From JAIXWP01 sp964428835 (GTDB lineage: Bacteria; Bacteroidota; Bacteroidia; Flavobacteriales_D; Sanyastnellaceae): a stretch of 64,000 nt of DNA. Positions 15,206 through 23,789 of this stretch are shown here, in pieces. Each line of letters opens with the position of its first letter. Position 1 is the first letter of the stretch. The position numbers and the translations under genes are program-made. Below the pieces are notes generated by a model. The model made no database searches, was not told where the DNA came from, and was given only the letters and a program-made list of their open reading frames with translations. The stretch lies in assembly GCA_964428835.1 (NCBI GenBank), contig CAYRZQ010000009.1, forward strand, positions 1 to 64,000, written 5' to 3'.

Positions 15206-15976
15206 ATGGAAACGAAAGAAGAGATAGTACAAAACTGGCTGCCGCGCTACACGGGCAAGCCGATAGCAGAATTTGGAGAATATATTCTTCTCACCAACTT
15301 CGACAATTATGTAAAAAAATTCGCGGAATGGCACAACGTGCCTGTTTTGGGCGAGGATAAGGCCATGCCTACTGCTACCGCGGACGGCATCACCATCATC
15401 AACTTCAGCATGGGTAGTGCCAATGCGGCCACCATCATGGATTTGCTCAGCGCAATTTCACCGAAGGCTGTTCTCTTCCTGGGAAAATGCGGTGGATTAA
15501 AAAATAGAAGTCAAATTGGTGACTTCGTATTGCCCCTCGCAGGAATCAGAGGTGAAGGAACGAGTAATGACTATTTCCCACCAGAAGTGCCTGCCTTGCC
15601 TGCATTCACCCTTCAAAGAGCCATCTCTTCCACGATTCGCGACTTTGGTCTCGACTATTGGACAGGTACTGTTTACACCACCAACCGCCGCGTTTGGGAA
15701 CATGACGAACAATTCAAAGCTTATTTGAAAAAAGTACGCGCCTTCGCCATTGACATGGAAACAGCAACACTTTTTAGCGTAGGCTTTGCCAATAAAATTC
15801 CCACAGGAGCTTTGTTGCTTGTGAGCGATCAACCTATGACACCGCAAGGAGTAAAGACTTCCGAGAGCGATCACAAAGTGACGAGCAACTACGTAGATCA
15901 ACACATCAAAATTGGCATTGAAGCTTTGAAAGAAATAAGAGACGAAGGCCGTTCAGTGAGACACTTGAAGTGGTAA
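15206..15976 (+). CDS. amn: AMP nucleosidase
   Basis: A 256-residue enzyme of the length seen in Bacteroidota AMP nucleosidases. It belongs to the nucleoside phosphorylase fold: FSMGSANAATIMDLL, AVLFLGKCGGLK, and the purine/ribose-binding AIDMETATLFSVGF (catalytic region). SDQPMTPQGVKT follows. It hydrolyses AMP to adenine and ribose 5-phosphate, controlling the adenylate pool. The ATG at 15206 is chosen over an upstream in-frame start at 15104 because a -7 box ends at 15199 and because the longer form would overlap the divergent gene. It precedes holA by 15 bp. Confidence 0.9.
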   Translation: METKEEIVQNWLPRYTGKPIAEFGEYILLTNFDNYVKKFAEWHNVPVLGEDKAMPTATADGITIINFSMGSANAATIMDLLSAISPKAVLFLGKCGGLKNRSQIGDFVLPLAGIRGEGTSNDYFPPEVPALPAFTLQRAISSTIRDFGLDYWTGTVYTTNRRVWEHDEQFKAYLKKVRAFAIDMETATLFSVGFANKIPTGALLLVSDQPMTPQGVKTSESDHKVTSNYVDQHIKIGIEALKEIRDEGRSVRHLKW

Positions 15977-15981
15977 TTTTG
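15974..15981 (+). promoter_or_regulatory. Possible -7 box for holA (TAATTTTG)
   Basis: An exact TAnnTTTG match that includes the amn stop codon, ending 10 nt before the holA ATG. It could give holA an independent short-leader transcript. Confidence 0.35.
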
Positions 15982-15991
15982 CACGCACATT

Positions 15992-17071
15992 ATGGATCAC
16001 CTTCGAATCATTAGAGACATTGAAACTAAGAATATCAAGCCCATTTATTTTTTGATGGGCGAAGAGCCTTATTTCATTGATCTCATCACTGATAAAATGG
16101 AATCGTCAATCCTCGACGAAGCCTCAAAAGCATTTTGCCAAACAGTAGTGTACGGCCGCGACGTGACGCTCGATCAAGTAATTGGCCTGGCAAAAGGTTT
16201 TCCGATGATGGGCGATATGCAAGTGGTGATCGTAAAGGAAGCACAAGACCTAAAAGAATTTAAGCGAGCACGCTCGAAAGACGACGACGACGATGACGAT
16301 AAATCTGAGTCGGGTACAGAAGACAAAAAAGATGACAAATCATCGATGGGTGCTCTGGAAGCTTACGTGAGCAATCCAAGCAAAACGACAGTGCTTGTTT
16401 TTGCTATGAAAAATAAGAAGCTCGATAAGCGTCTGAAATTTTATAAATCACTTGAAAAAGTTGGTGTCATCTTCGAAAGTGAGAAAGTAAAAGATTACAA
16501 AATGCCCGAGTGGATTAAAGGGTACGCTCAACAACTGGGCTACGGCATGAGTCCAAAAGTGGCTGAGATATTAGCAGAATATTTGGGCACGGATCTGAGC
16601 AAAGTCGTAAATGAACTGAGCAAGTTGGCCATCATACTTCCGCAAGGAACGCAGATCAGCGAGCAACATGTTGAAGACAATATTGGAATCTCAAAAGACT
16701 TCAATGTGTGGGAGCTTCAGAAGGCTCTGGGCGTAAAAGATGTGCTCAAGGCAAATCGCATTATTCATTATTTTGAAAATAATCCCAAGGCCAATCCCAT
16801 TCAAATGGTATTGCCCAGTTTATATAGTTATTTCACCAAACTAGCCGTATATATTGCTATTCCAGACAAATCGAAAGCAGCGAGCATCATGGGCATCAAC
16901 CCTTACGCTGTCAATGATTACAAGGCTGCATCCACCAAGTATGATGCACGCAAAGTGGAGCGCATTATTGGTTATTTGCGCACTGCTGATCGCCAAGTGA
17001 AAGGTTTGGAGGGGAATCGTATCGAACAAGGAGACATTTACCGAGAATTGATTTATAAGACACTTCATTGA
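15992..17071 (+). CDS. holA: DNA polymerase III subunit delta
   Basis: A 359-residue protein with the HolA plan: IKPIYFLMGEEPYFIDLITDKM at the start, the AAA+-like core with GLAKGFPMMGDMQVVIVKEAQDL, and the C-terminal helical collar (NPIQMVLPSLYSYFTKL). Delta opens the beta clamp in the clamp-loader complex. A highly acidic low-complexity insert (DDDDDDDKSESG..., about residues 97-122) interrupts the AAA+ domain, which is unusual in charge for the family. It lies between amn and hemE in one plus-strand run. Confidence 0.9.
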   Translation: MDHLRIIRDIETKNIKPIYFLMGEEPYFIDLITDKMESSILDEASKAFCQTVVYGRDVTLDQVIGLAKGFPMMGDMQVVIVKEAQDLKEFKRARSKDDDDDDDKSESGTEDKKDDKSSMGALEAYVSNPSKTTVLVFAMKNKKLDKRLKFYKSLEKVGVIFESEKVKDYKMPEWIKGYAQQLGYGMSPKVAEILAEYLGTDLSKVVNELSKLAIILPQGTQISEQHVEDNIGISKDFNVWELQKALGVKDVLKANRIIHYFENNPKANPIQMVLPSLYSYFTKLAVYIAIPDKSKAASIMGINPYAVNDYKAASTKYDARKVERIIGYLRTADRQVKGLEGNRIEQGDIYRELIYKTLH

Positions 17072-17092
17072 CGAAGGAATGAATCAATTCAG

Positions 17093-17100
17093 TAAATTCG
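17093..17100 (+). promoter_or_regulatory. -7 box (TAAATTCG) for hemE
   Basis: A near match to TAnnTTTG ending 6 nt before the hemE ATG; TTG at 17068-17070 could serve as -33 with a 22-nt spacer. It implies a leaderless or almost leaderless message. Confidence 0.4.
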
Positions 17101-17106
17101 CGCTCC

Positions 17107-18141
17107 ATGAATTTACAGAACGACCTCATATTAAGAGCGGCGAGAGGCGAGCGAACAGAGCGAACCCCCGTGTGGGTGATGCGACAAGCAGGTCGTGTTC
17201 TCAAAGAATACCGCGACGTACGTGCAAAAGCTGGTAGCTTCAAAAATCTTCTTTTCAATCCAGAATTATCATGTGAAGTTACCATTCAGCCCGTTGACAT
17301 ATACGGAGTTGATGCAGCCATTCTCTTCTCAGACATCCTTGTAATTCCGGAGGCAATGGGCCTCGAATACAAAATGGATGAAGGCAAAGGTCCTTCCTTC
17401 GAACAAACGATTCGTTCAAAAGCGGATTTAGCCAAAATCACCACTGAGGCGGTGGAAGAAAAATTAGAATACGTTTTTCAAACCATTCGTCTCATCAAAA
17501 AAGACCTCAATGGTCGTGTTCCCTTGATTGGTTTTGCAGGCGCTCCCTGGACGATCTTTTGTTATATGACCGAAGGAAAAGGATCAAAGACTTTTTCGGT
17601 CCCAAGGTCAATGATTATGCAGGATCCAGAATTGGCACATGCCTTGCTTAGCGCCATCACAGATGCGACCATCGTCTATTTGAAAAAACAAATAGCAGAA
17701 GGTTGCGATATGATTCAGCTCTTCGATAGTTGGGCTGGAGTGCTCAATAAAGAAAGTTATAATACGTTCGCATTGCCATATATGAAAAGAATCTGTGATG
17801 AAATACAAAGTGTACCCAAAACGGTTTTCGCTTTAGGTGCATACTATTCTCTCGCAGAATTGGCTCAACTCAATTGCAACACCGTAGGCCTCGACTGGCA
17901 CATGGATCCCATTTGGGCAAGATCAGTAGTAGGAGACTCAAAAACACTTCAAGGAAACTTGGATCCTGCTGTGCTCTATGGTGATTTCGAGACGATTCGC
18001 ACCAAAACTAAAGAAATGCTTAGTAAATTTGGCGCCACTAAACACATAGCCAACCTCGGTCATGGAGTGTATCCCGATATTGCTCCTGATAAACTCAAAT
18101 GTTTTATAGATACCATAAAAGAATACCAACACGCTCAATAA
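17107..18141 (+). CDS. hemE: Uroporphyrinogen decarboxylase
   Basis: A 344-residue protein of standard length. It has the N-terminal signature PVWVMRQAGRVLKEYR, the second signature GFAGAPWTIFCYM, and the LDWHMDP and NLGHGVYPD regions of the active-site cleft. It decarboxylates the four acetate side chains of uroporphyrinogen III to give coproporphyrinogen III in haem synthesis. It follows holA and leads directly, after 2 bp, into an OmpA gene. Confidence 0.96.
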   Translation: MNLQNDLILRAARGERTERTPVWVMRQAGRVLKEYRDVRAKAGSFKNLLFNPELSCEVTIQPVDIYGVDAAILFSDILVIPEAMGLEYKMDEGKGPSFEQTIRSKADLAKITTEAVEEKLEYVFQTIRLIKKDLNGRVPLIGFAGAPWTIFCYMTEGKGSKTFSVPRSMIMQDPELAHALLSAITDATIVYLKKQIAEGCDMIQLFDSWAGVLNKESYNTFALPYMKRICDEIQSVPKTVFALGAYYSLAELAQLNCNTVGLDWHMDPIWARSVVGDSKTLQGNLDPAVLYGDFETIRTKTKEMLSKFGATKHIANLGHGVYPDIAPDKLKCFIDTIKEYQHAQ

Positions 18142-18143
18142 TC

Positions 18144-19361
18144 ATGAACATTCGTCTTTTTGCTTTAGCTGCTGCTGTACTCGTTACTGCACCAGTATTT
18201 TCTCAAGTTTCAAAAAAACCTGCTACCAAGAGCACTGATAAGAAAGAAGAAGAAGCACCAGCTACTTCCTCTGATAATCTTGTGGTAAATGGTAGTTTTG
18301 AAAATTGTGATACAAAAACACTCAAGGTATATGGTCAGTTGAAAGACTTATGTATGCCTTGGTTTACACCTAACAAAACAAGTCCAGATCTCTTCGCTCA
18401 AGGCGTGAAAGGTACCAAAGTAGTTGCTGGTCAAAATGACTACGGCAAACAAGATCCAGCTGATGGAACTTGCTACGCAGGAATTAGAACGTTGACAAAA
18501 GATCCAAAAAAGATTAGAACCTACTTGGAAACCAAGCTTACACAGCGTTTGGAAAAGGATAAGCTCTATTGTGTAAAAATGCAGGTCAGCCTCGCAGAAA
18601 TGTCAAAGTTTGCTACAAACAACATTGGAATTTTCATCTCTGACAGAAAAATTCAGAATGGTACAGACTACGCCATTTCCCTAACTCCACAGATTACAAA
18701 GAAAAACAATCCTGTAATCAAAACTATGGATGGCTGGGAGCTTATCTGTGGAACATATATCGCTAAGGGAAATGAAGAATACATCGTCATCGGCGGATTC
18801 GGTGAGGAAAATGCGATGACGATCGAAAAAACCAAAAAGCCAGCAGGTGTTACTGGAACAGTAAATAACGATGCCTACTACTATGTGGATAATATCGAGT
18901 TCATCGCTGTGGATGCACCAAGTCAATGCGTGTGTGGAAAAGCTGAAGCCATTGAGCCAGAACTTATCTATAGCAGATCTACCGCTAAAGACATCAACAT
19001 GACTCCTCAGCAGTACGTTGAGCTTACTGGAGTTTATTTTGCAAATCTAAATGCAGAAATTCCAGCTCAATTCGAACCAGAGTTGGACGAGTTGGTAGAA
19101 GTATTGAAGAAAAATTCATCAATCAACATTCTTTTGACTGGTCATAGCAATACAGAAGAAGTGCAAGAAGGAGCTGTGAACACACGCTTAGGAGAAATTG
19201 CCAAGCGTCGTGCAGAAAAAGTAAAGGAATATTTGGTGAAGGGAGGAATTGATGCCAGCAGAATTGAAGTAGCATCGAAAGATGATACCGATCCTGCAAA
19301 CACTCGTCCGACGCCACTTTCAAAGGCTCAGAACAGAAGAGTGGTATTTTCAGTGAAGTAA
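18144..19361 (+). CDS. OmpA family outer-membrane protein (NGSFE-type N-domain)
   Basis: A 405-residue secreted protein. The signal peptide is MNIRLFALAAAVLVTAPVFS, followed by a Lys/Thr-rich linker. A galactose-binding-like N-domain follows (NLVVNGSFENCDTKT, GTCYAGIRTL, about 50-270), then a C-terminal OmpA peptidoglycan-binding domain (285-405) with LTGHSNTEEV and NRRVVFSV. It likely ties the outer membrane to peptidoglycan while displaying the N-domain. The start at 18144 gives the signal peptide; a longer frame from 18099 would overlap hemE. It is a paralogue of the next gene, and the terminator at 19386 closes the run. Confidence 0.85.
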   Translation: MNIRLFALAAAVLVTAPVFSQVSKKPATKSTDKKEEEAPATSSDNLVVNGSFENCDTKTLKVYGQLKDLCMPWFTPNKTSPDLFAQGVKGTKVVAGQNDYGKQDPADGTCYAGIRTLTKDPKKIRTYLETKLTQRLEKDKLYCVKMQVSLAEMSKFATNNIGIFISDRKIQNGTDYAISLTPQITKKNNPVIKTMDGWELICGTYIAKGNEEYIVIGGFGEENAMTIEKTKKPAGVTGTVNNDAYYYVDNIEFIAVDAPSQCVCGKAEAIEPELIYSRSTAKDINMTPQQYVELTGVYFANLNAEIPAQFEPELDELVEVLKKNSSINILLTGHSNTEEVQEGAVNTRLGEIAKRRAEKVKEYLVKGGIDASRIEVASKDDTDPANTRPTPLSKAQNRRVVFSVK

Positions 19362-19385
19362 AAAATTGGCGTGATATTAGAATGA

Positions 19386-19419
19386 ACAAGGGTCGCTTGA
19401 TAAGCGACCCTTGTTTTTT
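19386..19419 (+). terminator. Intrinsic terminator after first OmpA gene
   Basis: A 13-bp perfect stem ACAAGGGTCGCTT / AAGCGACCCTTGT with loop GAT, followed by a T run. Confidence 0.9.
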
Positions 19420-19454
19420 CAAAATAATTTGAAAATATTCATGTTATTCGCATT

Positions 19455-20585
19455 GTGATACGCCTTCGAAACCTGCACATATTACTAATATTCTTTTCCA
19501 TTTCTTCAGTGGGTCAAAATCTCGTGCCCAATGGAAGCTTTGAAGAAAAGGCCTATTGTCCTTCCAATTTCAATCAGGCTCAACTCAAATCCGTAAGTGA
19601 ATGGTCGCAGCTTAATGAAGGCACACCTGATCACTTCAATGAGTGCAGCGATAAAGTAGGTGTACCTAATAATATTTTCGGAACACAACCCGCCAAAGAT
19701 GGCAAAGGCTATATTGGTATGGCGGTATATAGTCCATCTCAGAGAAATTACCGCGAGTACCTTACCACCAAGCTTACACGTCCCTTAAACGCGGGCGAAA
19801 TGGTATGCCTTGAGATGTGGATTTCTACGGCGGATTACTCTAAATACGTGACAGACGCCATCGGAATGAACCTCTCAACTACACGATTGAAGCAAGAAAG
19901 AAATCAAGTTGTTTCTTTGAAACCTACACTATTCAATCCTCATCTTCACATGCTTGATGCCTATGACGATTGGGTTTTGATTAGTGATGTTTACACGGCG
20001 AAAGGAGGCGAAGAATATGTCACTATAGGAAACTTTTCCATAGACAGAGAACTTAAAATTCTTTCAAGAACAAAAGATGCTCGTGCCAAAGAAGACAATA
20101 AATGGAGCTACGTATATATTGACAATGTATCTGTTAAGCCAGTTCGCAACAAGTCAGAATGTAGCTGTGAAAATGAAATCATCAAAAGCTTAGTAGTTGA
20201 CCCACCTCTTGAATTGAGCGAATACGATAAAATAAAGTTGGACGCCGTTTATTTTGAGTTTGACAAGGATAATCTCAACGAAGTAGCTCAAAAACAGCTT
20301 GAGGAAATTTATTTACTGCTTCGAAAAAATAAGGCGATGTACATGGAAGTAGACGGCCATGCGGATATCATCGGTAATGATGAATATAATTTAGAACTTT
20401 CCAAACGCAGGGCTCAAAATGTAATCGATTATCTGGTTTCAAAGGGAATTAGTACTGAACGCCTTGCAATAAAATACTTCGGTAGTGCTGCTCCAGCTGA
20501 GGATAGCAGCACTGAAGATGGTCGTGCAAAAAATCGCAGGGTTGAGTTTCAAGTACTTGAAAAAAAGTACTTGCTCGTTCAGTAG
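19455..20585 (+). CDS. OmpA family outer-membrane protein, paralogue of preceding gene
   Basis: A 376-residue protein starting at GTG. The signal peptide (HILLIFFSISSVGQ) is followed by LVPNGSFEEKAYCP, the same N-domain as the previous gene, with GKGYIGMAVY and VYIDNVSVKPV. The C-terminal OmpA domain has AVYFEFDKDNLNEVAQ, EVDGHADIIGNDEYN and NRRVEFQVL, with the Asp and Arg that bind diaminopimelate. Lengths and order match its neighbour, so this is a tandem duplication that has since diverged widely. It ends 4 bp before the convergent obgE. Confidence 0.85.
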   Translation: MIRLRNLHILLIFFSISSVGQNLVPNGSFEEKAYCPSNFNQAQLKSVSEWSQLNEGTPDHFNECSDKVGVPNNIFGTQPAKDGKGYIGMAVYSPSQRNYREYLTTKLTRPLNAGEMVCLEMWISTADYSKYVTDAIGMNLSTTRLKQERNQVVSLKPTLFNPHLHMLDAYDDWVLISDVYTAKGGEEYVTIGNFSIDRELKILSRTKDARAKEDNKWSYVYIDNVSVKPVRNKSECSCENEIIKSLVVDPPLELSEYDKIKLDAVYFEFDKDNLNEVAQKQLEEIYLLLRKNKAMYMEVDGHADIIGNDEYNLELSKRRAQNVIDYLVSKGISTERLAIKYFGSAAPAEDSSTEDGRAKNRRVEFQVLEKKYLLVQ

Positions 20586-20589
20586 CCTA

Positions 20590-21582
20590 TCAATTGTTAA
20601 TTTGATCCCAGATCATATCTTTCAATCGGTCGATATTGAATCCAGAAACCGAAGAAATGAAAATAGAAGGAATATCCTTTGGAAGGAGCGCCTTCATCTC
20701 ACTCATCATTTGCTCGTCTAGCATATCACATTTTGTAATCGCCAGCAATCTCTTCTTGTGAAGGAGCTCAGGATTGTATTCCTTCAATTCATTGACAAGA
20801 ATTTTGTACTCCTTTTTAATATCTTGAGTATCACAAGCAATCATGAATAATAGGCTGGAATTTCTTTCAATGTGGCGAAGGAAACGGTGACCAAGACCTC
20901 TGCCTTCAGCGGCACCTTCAATGATACCCGGAATATCTGCCATCACGAATGAACGATCTCCGCGGTATCGAACCATGCCCAAGTTTGGAACCAAGGTCGT
21001 AAAAGGATAATCTGCGATTTCAGGCTTTGCCGCAGAAACCACTGATAGCAGAGTAGATTTACCTGCATTTGGAAAGCCGACAAGCCCAACGTCTGCAAGA
21101 ACTTTCAATTCTAGAATCTTCCATTCTTCTCTGCCCGGCTCACCTGGCTGTGCGAACTTCGGCGTTTGGCGAGTTGCCGTTTTGAAATGGTTGTTCCCTT
21201 GGCCACCACGGCCTCCTGGAACAAGGATTCTCTCCTCCCCATCCTCGGTAATTTCGAAATGCACTTCACCTGTTTCGGCATCTTTTGCCACCGTGCCAAG
21301 AGGAACCAAAAGAATTTCATCTTCTCCTTGAGCTCCTGTTTTTAAGGCACTACCGCCGCTTTCGCCCTCTTCGGCAATTACATGTTTACGATATTTCAAG
21401 TGAAGCAAGGTCCAAACGTCTTTACTTCCTCTAAGAATAATATGTCCACCTCTTCCACCGTCGCCACCGTCAGGACCGCCTTTGGCGGTGAATTTATCTC
21501 TGTGGAAATGCATAGAACCCGCGCCCCCCTTGCCAGAGCGGCAACAGATTTTTACATAATCTACAAAATTCGAATCCGCCAT
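20590..21582 (-). CDS. obgE: GTPase Obg/CgtA
   Basis: A 330-residue protein. The N-terminal glycine-rich Obg fold (KGGPDGGDGGRGGHIILRG) is followed by the G domain with G1 GFPNAGKST, G3 ADIPGIIEGAAEGRGLGH, and the NKxD position as TKCD. The C-terminal OCT domain is missing, as is usual in this phylum. Obg is a ribosome-associated GTPase needed for 50S maturation and stress control. It lies 9 bp downstream of adk, one operon. Confidence 0.95.
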   Translation of the reverse strand: MADSNFVDYVKICCRSGKGGAGSMHFHRDKFTAKGGPDGGDGGRGGHIILRGSKDVWTLLHLKYRKHVIAEEGESGGSALKTGAQGEDEILLVPLGTVAKDAETGEVHFEITEDGEERILVPGGRGGQGNNHFKTATRQTPKFAQPGEPGREEWKILELKVLADVGLVGFPNAGKSTLLSVVSAAKPEIADYPFTTLVPNLGMVRYRGDRSFVMADIPGIIEGAAEGRGLGHRFLRHIERNSSLLFMIACDTQDIKKEYKILVNELKEYNPELLHKKRLLAITKCDMLDEQMMSEMKALLPKDIPSIFISSVSGFNIDRLKDMIWDQINN

Positions 21583-21591
21583 AAGTTTCTT

Positions 21592-22170
21592 TTAAGCCAC
21601 AATGGCTTCTATTGCTTCAAAAAGTCTATTAGAAATGTCATCGATTGAACCGATACCATCGATACCCTTATATTTTCCCTGCCCCCTGTAAAAGTCAGCT
21701 ACTGGGGCAGTTTCGCGGTTATAGACATCTATTCTATTTTGTATAACCTCCGGATTTGCATCATCAGGTCTGCCGCTAGTCTTTGCTCGATTGAGAAGAC
21801 GAACTCGGAGCTCCTCCTCTTGTACCTCAAGTGCCAACATGCAGGTAATCTCGGTGTTTTTAGTCGCTAAAAATTGATCAAGAGCCTGTGCCTGAGCCCC
21901 GGTGCGAGGAAAACCATCGAATATGAATCCCTTAGGATTTTCATACTTATTAACCTCACTTTCCAGCATACTAATGGTAACGCTATCCGGTACGAGTTCT
22001 CCCTTGTCTATAAAGCTTTTCGCGAGTTTTCCAAGCTCTGTTTCGCCCTTGATATTGGCGCGGAAAATATCTCCTGTGCTAAGGTGAACCAACTGGTATC
22101 GCGCAATGAGCTTTTCGCTCTGCGTGCCCTTCCCAGCACCGGGAGGACCGAATAAAACGATATTAAGCAT
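21592..22170 (-). CDS. adk: Adenylate kinase
   Basis: A 192-residue enzyme with the P-loop FGPPGAGKGTQS, LSTGDIFRANI, GFPRTGAQAQAL and the arginine region GRPDDANPEVIQNRI. The LID is short, without the zinc-type insertion of long adenylate kinases. It interconverts ATP + AMP and 2 ADP. First gene of the adk-obgE unit, with a -7 box at 22201-22208; it diverges from lpdA. Confidence 0.95.
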   Translation of the reverse strand: MLNIVLFGPPGAGKGTQSEKLIARYQLVHLSTGDIFRANIKGETELGKLAKSFIDKGELVPDSVTISMLESEVNKYENPKGFIFDGFPRTGAQAQALDQFLATKNTEITCMLALEVQEEELRVRLLNRAKTSGRPDDANPEVIQNRIDVYNRETAPVADFYRGQGKYKGIDGIGSIDDISNRLFEAIEAIVA

Positions 22171-22200
22171 GATGAATTCGTTAATTGGTTTTGAAAGGTG

Positions 22201-22208
22201 CGAAGATA
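22201..22208 (-). promoter_or_regulatory. -7 box (TATCTTCG) for adk-obgE
   Basis: On the minus strand TATCTTCG lies 30 nt before the adk start. One mismatch from TAnnTTTG. Confidence 0.4.
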
Positions 22209-22234
22209 AGATAGACTGCTCAATGAAAACTAAC

Positions 22235-22242
22235 TACATTCG
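22235..22242 (+). promoter_or_regulatory. -7 box (TACATTCG) for lpdA
   Basis: One mismatch from TAnnTTTG, 23 nt before the lpdA ATG, divergent from the adk box. Confidence 0.4.
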
Positions 22243-22265
22243 CAGCACAAAAATAAAGTCACAAA

Positions 22266-23654
22266 ATGAATTTTGATGTAATAGTATTAGGCAGCGGTCC
22301 TGGAGGATACGTTACTGCCATCCGCGCATCACAGTTGGGATTGAAAACAGCGATCATTGAGCGCGAAGCATTGGGCGGAATTTGCCTCAATTGGGGCTGT
22401 ATTCCTACCAAAGCCCTACTCAAAAGCGCGACGGTATTTGAATATATCAACCACGCTAAGGATTATGGCATCGAGGTAAATACCCCAAAAGCTGATTTTT
22501 CTGGTATGGTAAAACGCAGTCGCGGAGTGGCCGAAGGAATGAGCAAAGGTGTTCAATTCCTTATGAAAAAAAATAAAATCGAGGTTATCATGGGAACCGG
22601 CAAATTGAAGGCTGGTAAGAAAGTGGCCGTTACAGACGCTGCTGGAAAGGTAACTGAATATTCAGCGAACCATGTAATTGTGGCCACTGGTGGTCGTTCA
22701 CGTGTATTGCCTAATCTACCTCAAGATGGTAAAAAGATTATCGGTTATCGCGAAGCTATGACACTTGCAGACCAGCCAAAGAGCATGGTCATCGTTGGCA
22801 GTGGGGCTATAGGAGTTGAATTCGCATACTTCTATAACAGCATTGGCACCAAAGTGACAATCGTCGAGTTTATGCCTAATATCGTTCCTGTGGAGGATGA
22901 AGAAGTTTCAAAAGCATTGGCTAAGAACTTCAAATCCAATGGCATTGACATCATGAACAATGCGGAAGTAACATCAGTCGATACCTCGGGTAAGGGCTGT
23001 AAAGTAAAGGTGAAGACAGCGGAAGGCGAGCAAGTGCTCGAATGCGACATCGTACTTTCAGCGGTAGGTGTAGTAGCAAATATCGAAGGCATTGGTCTAG
23101 AAGACGTGGGTATAGCAACTGATAAGGGAAAAATCCTCGTCGATAAGTACTATCAAACCAATGTTCCAGGATATTATGCCATTGGTGACTGCACCCCTGG
23201 TCAAGCTTTGGCACACGTTGCAAGCGCGGAAGGGATTACTTGCGTAGAAAAAATCGCAGGTCATCATCCTCAGCCTATCGACTACAAGAATATTCCAGGT
23301 TGTACCTATTGTTCGCCTGAAATCGCCTCTGTAGGCTACACAGAAAAGGGCGCAAAAGAGGCTGGTTTTGAAATCAAAGTAGGTAAATTCCCATTCAGTG
23401 CTTCTGGTAAGGCTAGCGCTGCTGGTCACAAAGATGGTTTTGTAAAACTCATTTTTGACGCAAAATATGGCGAACTCCTCGGAGCCCACATGATTGGCGC
23501 TAATGTCACAGAAATGATCGCAGAGGCAGTAGCATTGCGTAAACTGGAAACAACTGGGGAAGAACTAATTAAAACCGTTCACCCTCACCCAACCATGAGC
23601 GAAGCGATCATGGAAGCGGCTGCGGCAGCCTATGGAGAAGTAATTCACTTGTAA
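22266..23654 (+). CDS. lpdA: Dihydrolipoyl dehydrogenase
   Basis: A 462-residue flavoprotein. It has the FAD site VLGSGPGGYVTAIRA, the redox disulfide GGICLNWGCIPTKA (Cys pair in CLNWGC), the NAD site IVGSGAIGVEFAYF, the second FAD motif GYYAIGDC, and the catalytic HPHPTMSEA (His-Glu). It reoxidises lipoamide in pyruvate, 2-oxoglutarate or branched-chain complexes and in glycine cleavage. It stands alone here between its promoter and a terminator. Confidence 0.95.
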   Translation: MNFDVIVLGSGPGGYVTAIRASQLGLKTAIIEREALGGICLNWGCIPTKALLKSATVFEYINHAKDYGIEVNTPKADFSGMVKRSRGVAEGMSKGVQFLMKKNKIEVIMGTGKLKAGKKVAVTDAAGKVTEYSANHVIVATGGRSRVLPNLPQDGKKIIGYREAMTLADQPKSMVIVGSGAIGVEFAYFYNSIGTKVTIVEFMPNIVPVEDEEVSKALAKNFKSNGIDIMNNAEVTSVDTSGKGCKVKVKTAEGEQVLECDIVLSAVGVVANIEGIGLEDVGIATDKGKILVDKYYQTNVPGYYAIGDCTPGQALAHVASAEGITCVEKIAGHHPQPIDYKNIPGCTYCSPEIASVGYTEKGAKEAGFEIKVGKFPFSASGKASAAGHKDGFVKLIFDAKYGELLGAHMIGANVTEMIAEAVALRKLETTGEELIKTVHPHPTMSEAIMEAAAAAYGEVIHL

Positions 23655-23672
23655 TTCAGAAATAACTTTTTA

Positions 23673-23709
23673 AAAAATGCACCGGAATTGAAAATTTCGG
23701 TGCATTTTT
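23673..23709 (+). terminator. Terminator after lpdA
   Basis: A 12-bp stem AAAAATGCACCG / CGGTGCATTTTT, with loop of about 13 nt, ends in a T run shortly after the lpdA stop. Confidence 0.8.
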
Positions 23710-23789
23710 GTTTGTGGTAAGAAGTTTAAATTTAGCGATAAGGCAACCTTTTGTTAAAATCGAGACTTATAAGTAACCAAAAGTCAGAA

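Noticed and set aside
23751..23789. TTG start for the first P-domain protein
   Set aside because: The ATG at 23790 gives a clean signal peptide; the extra residues would disrupt it.
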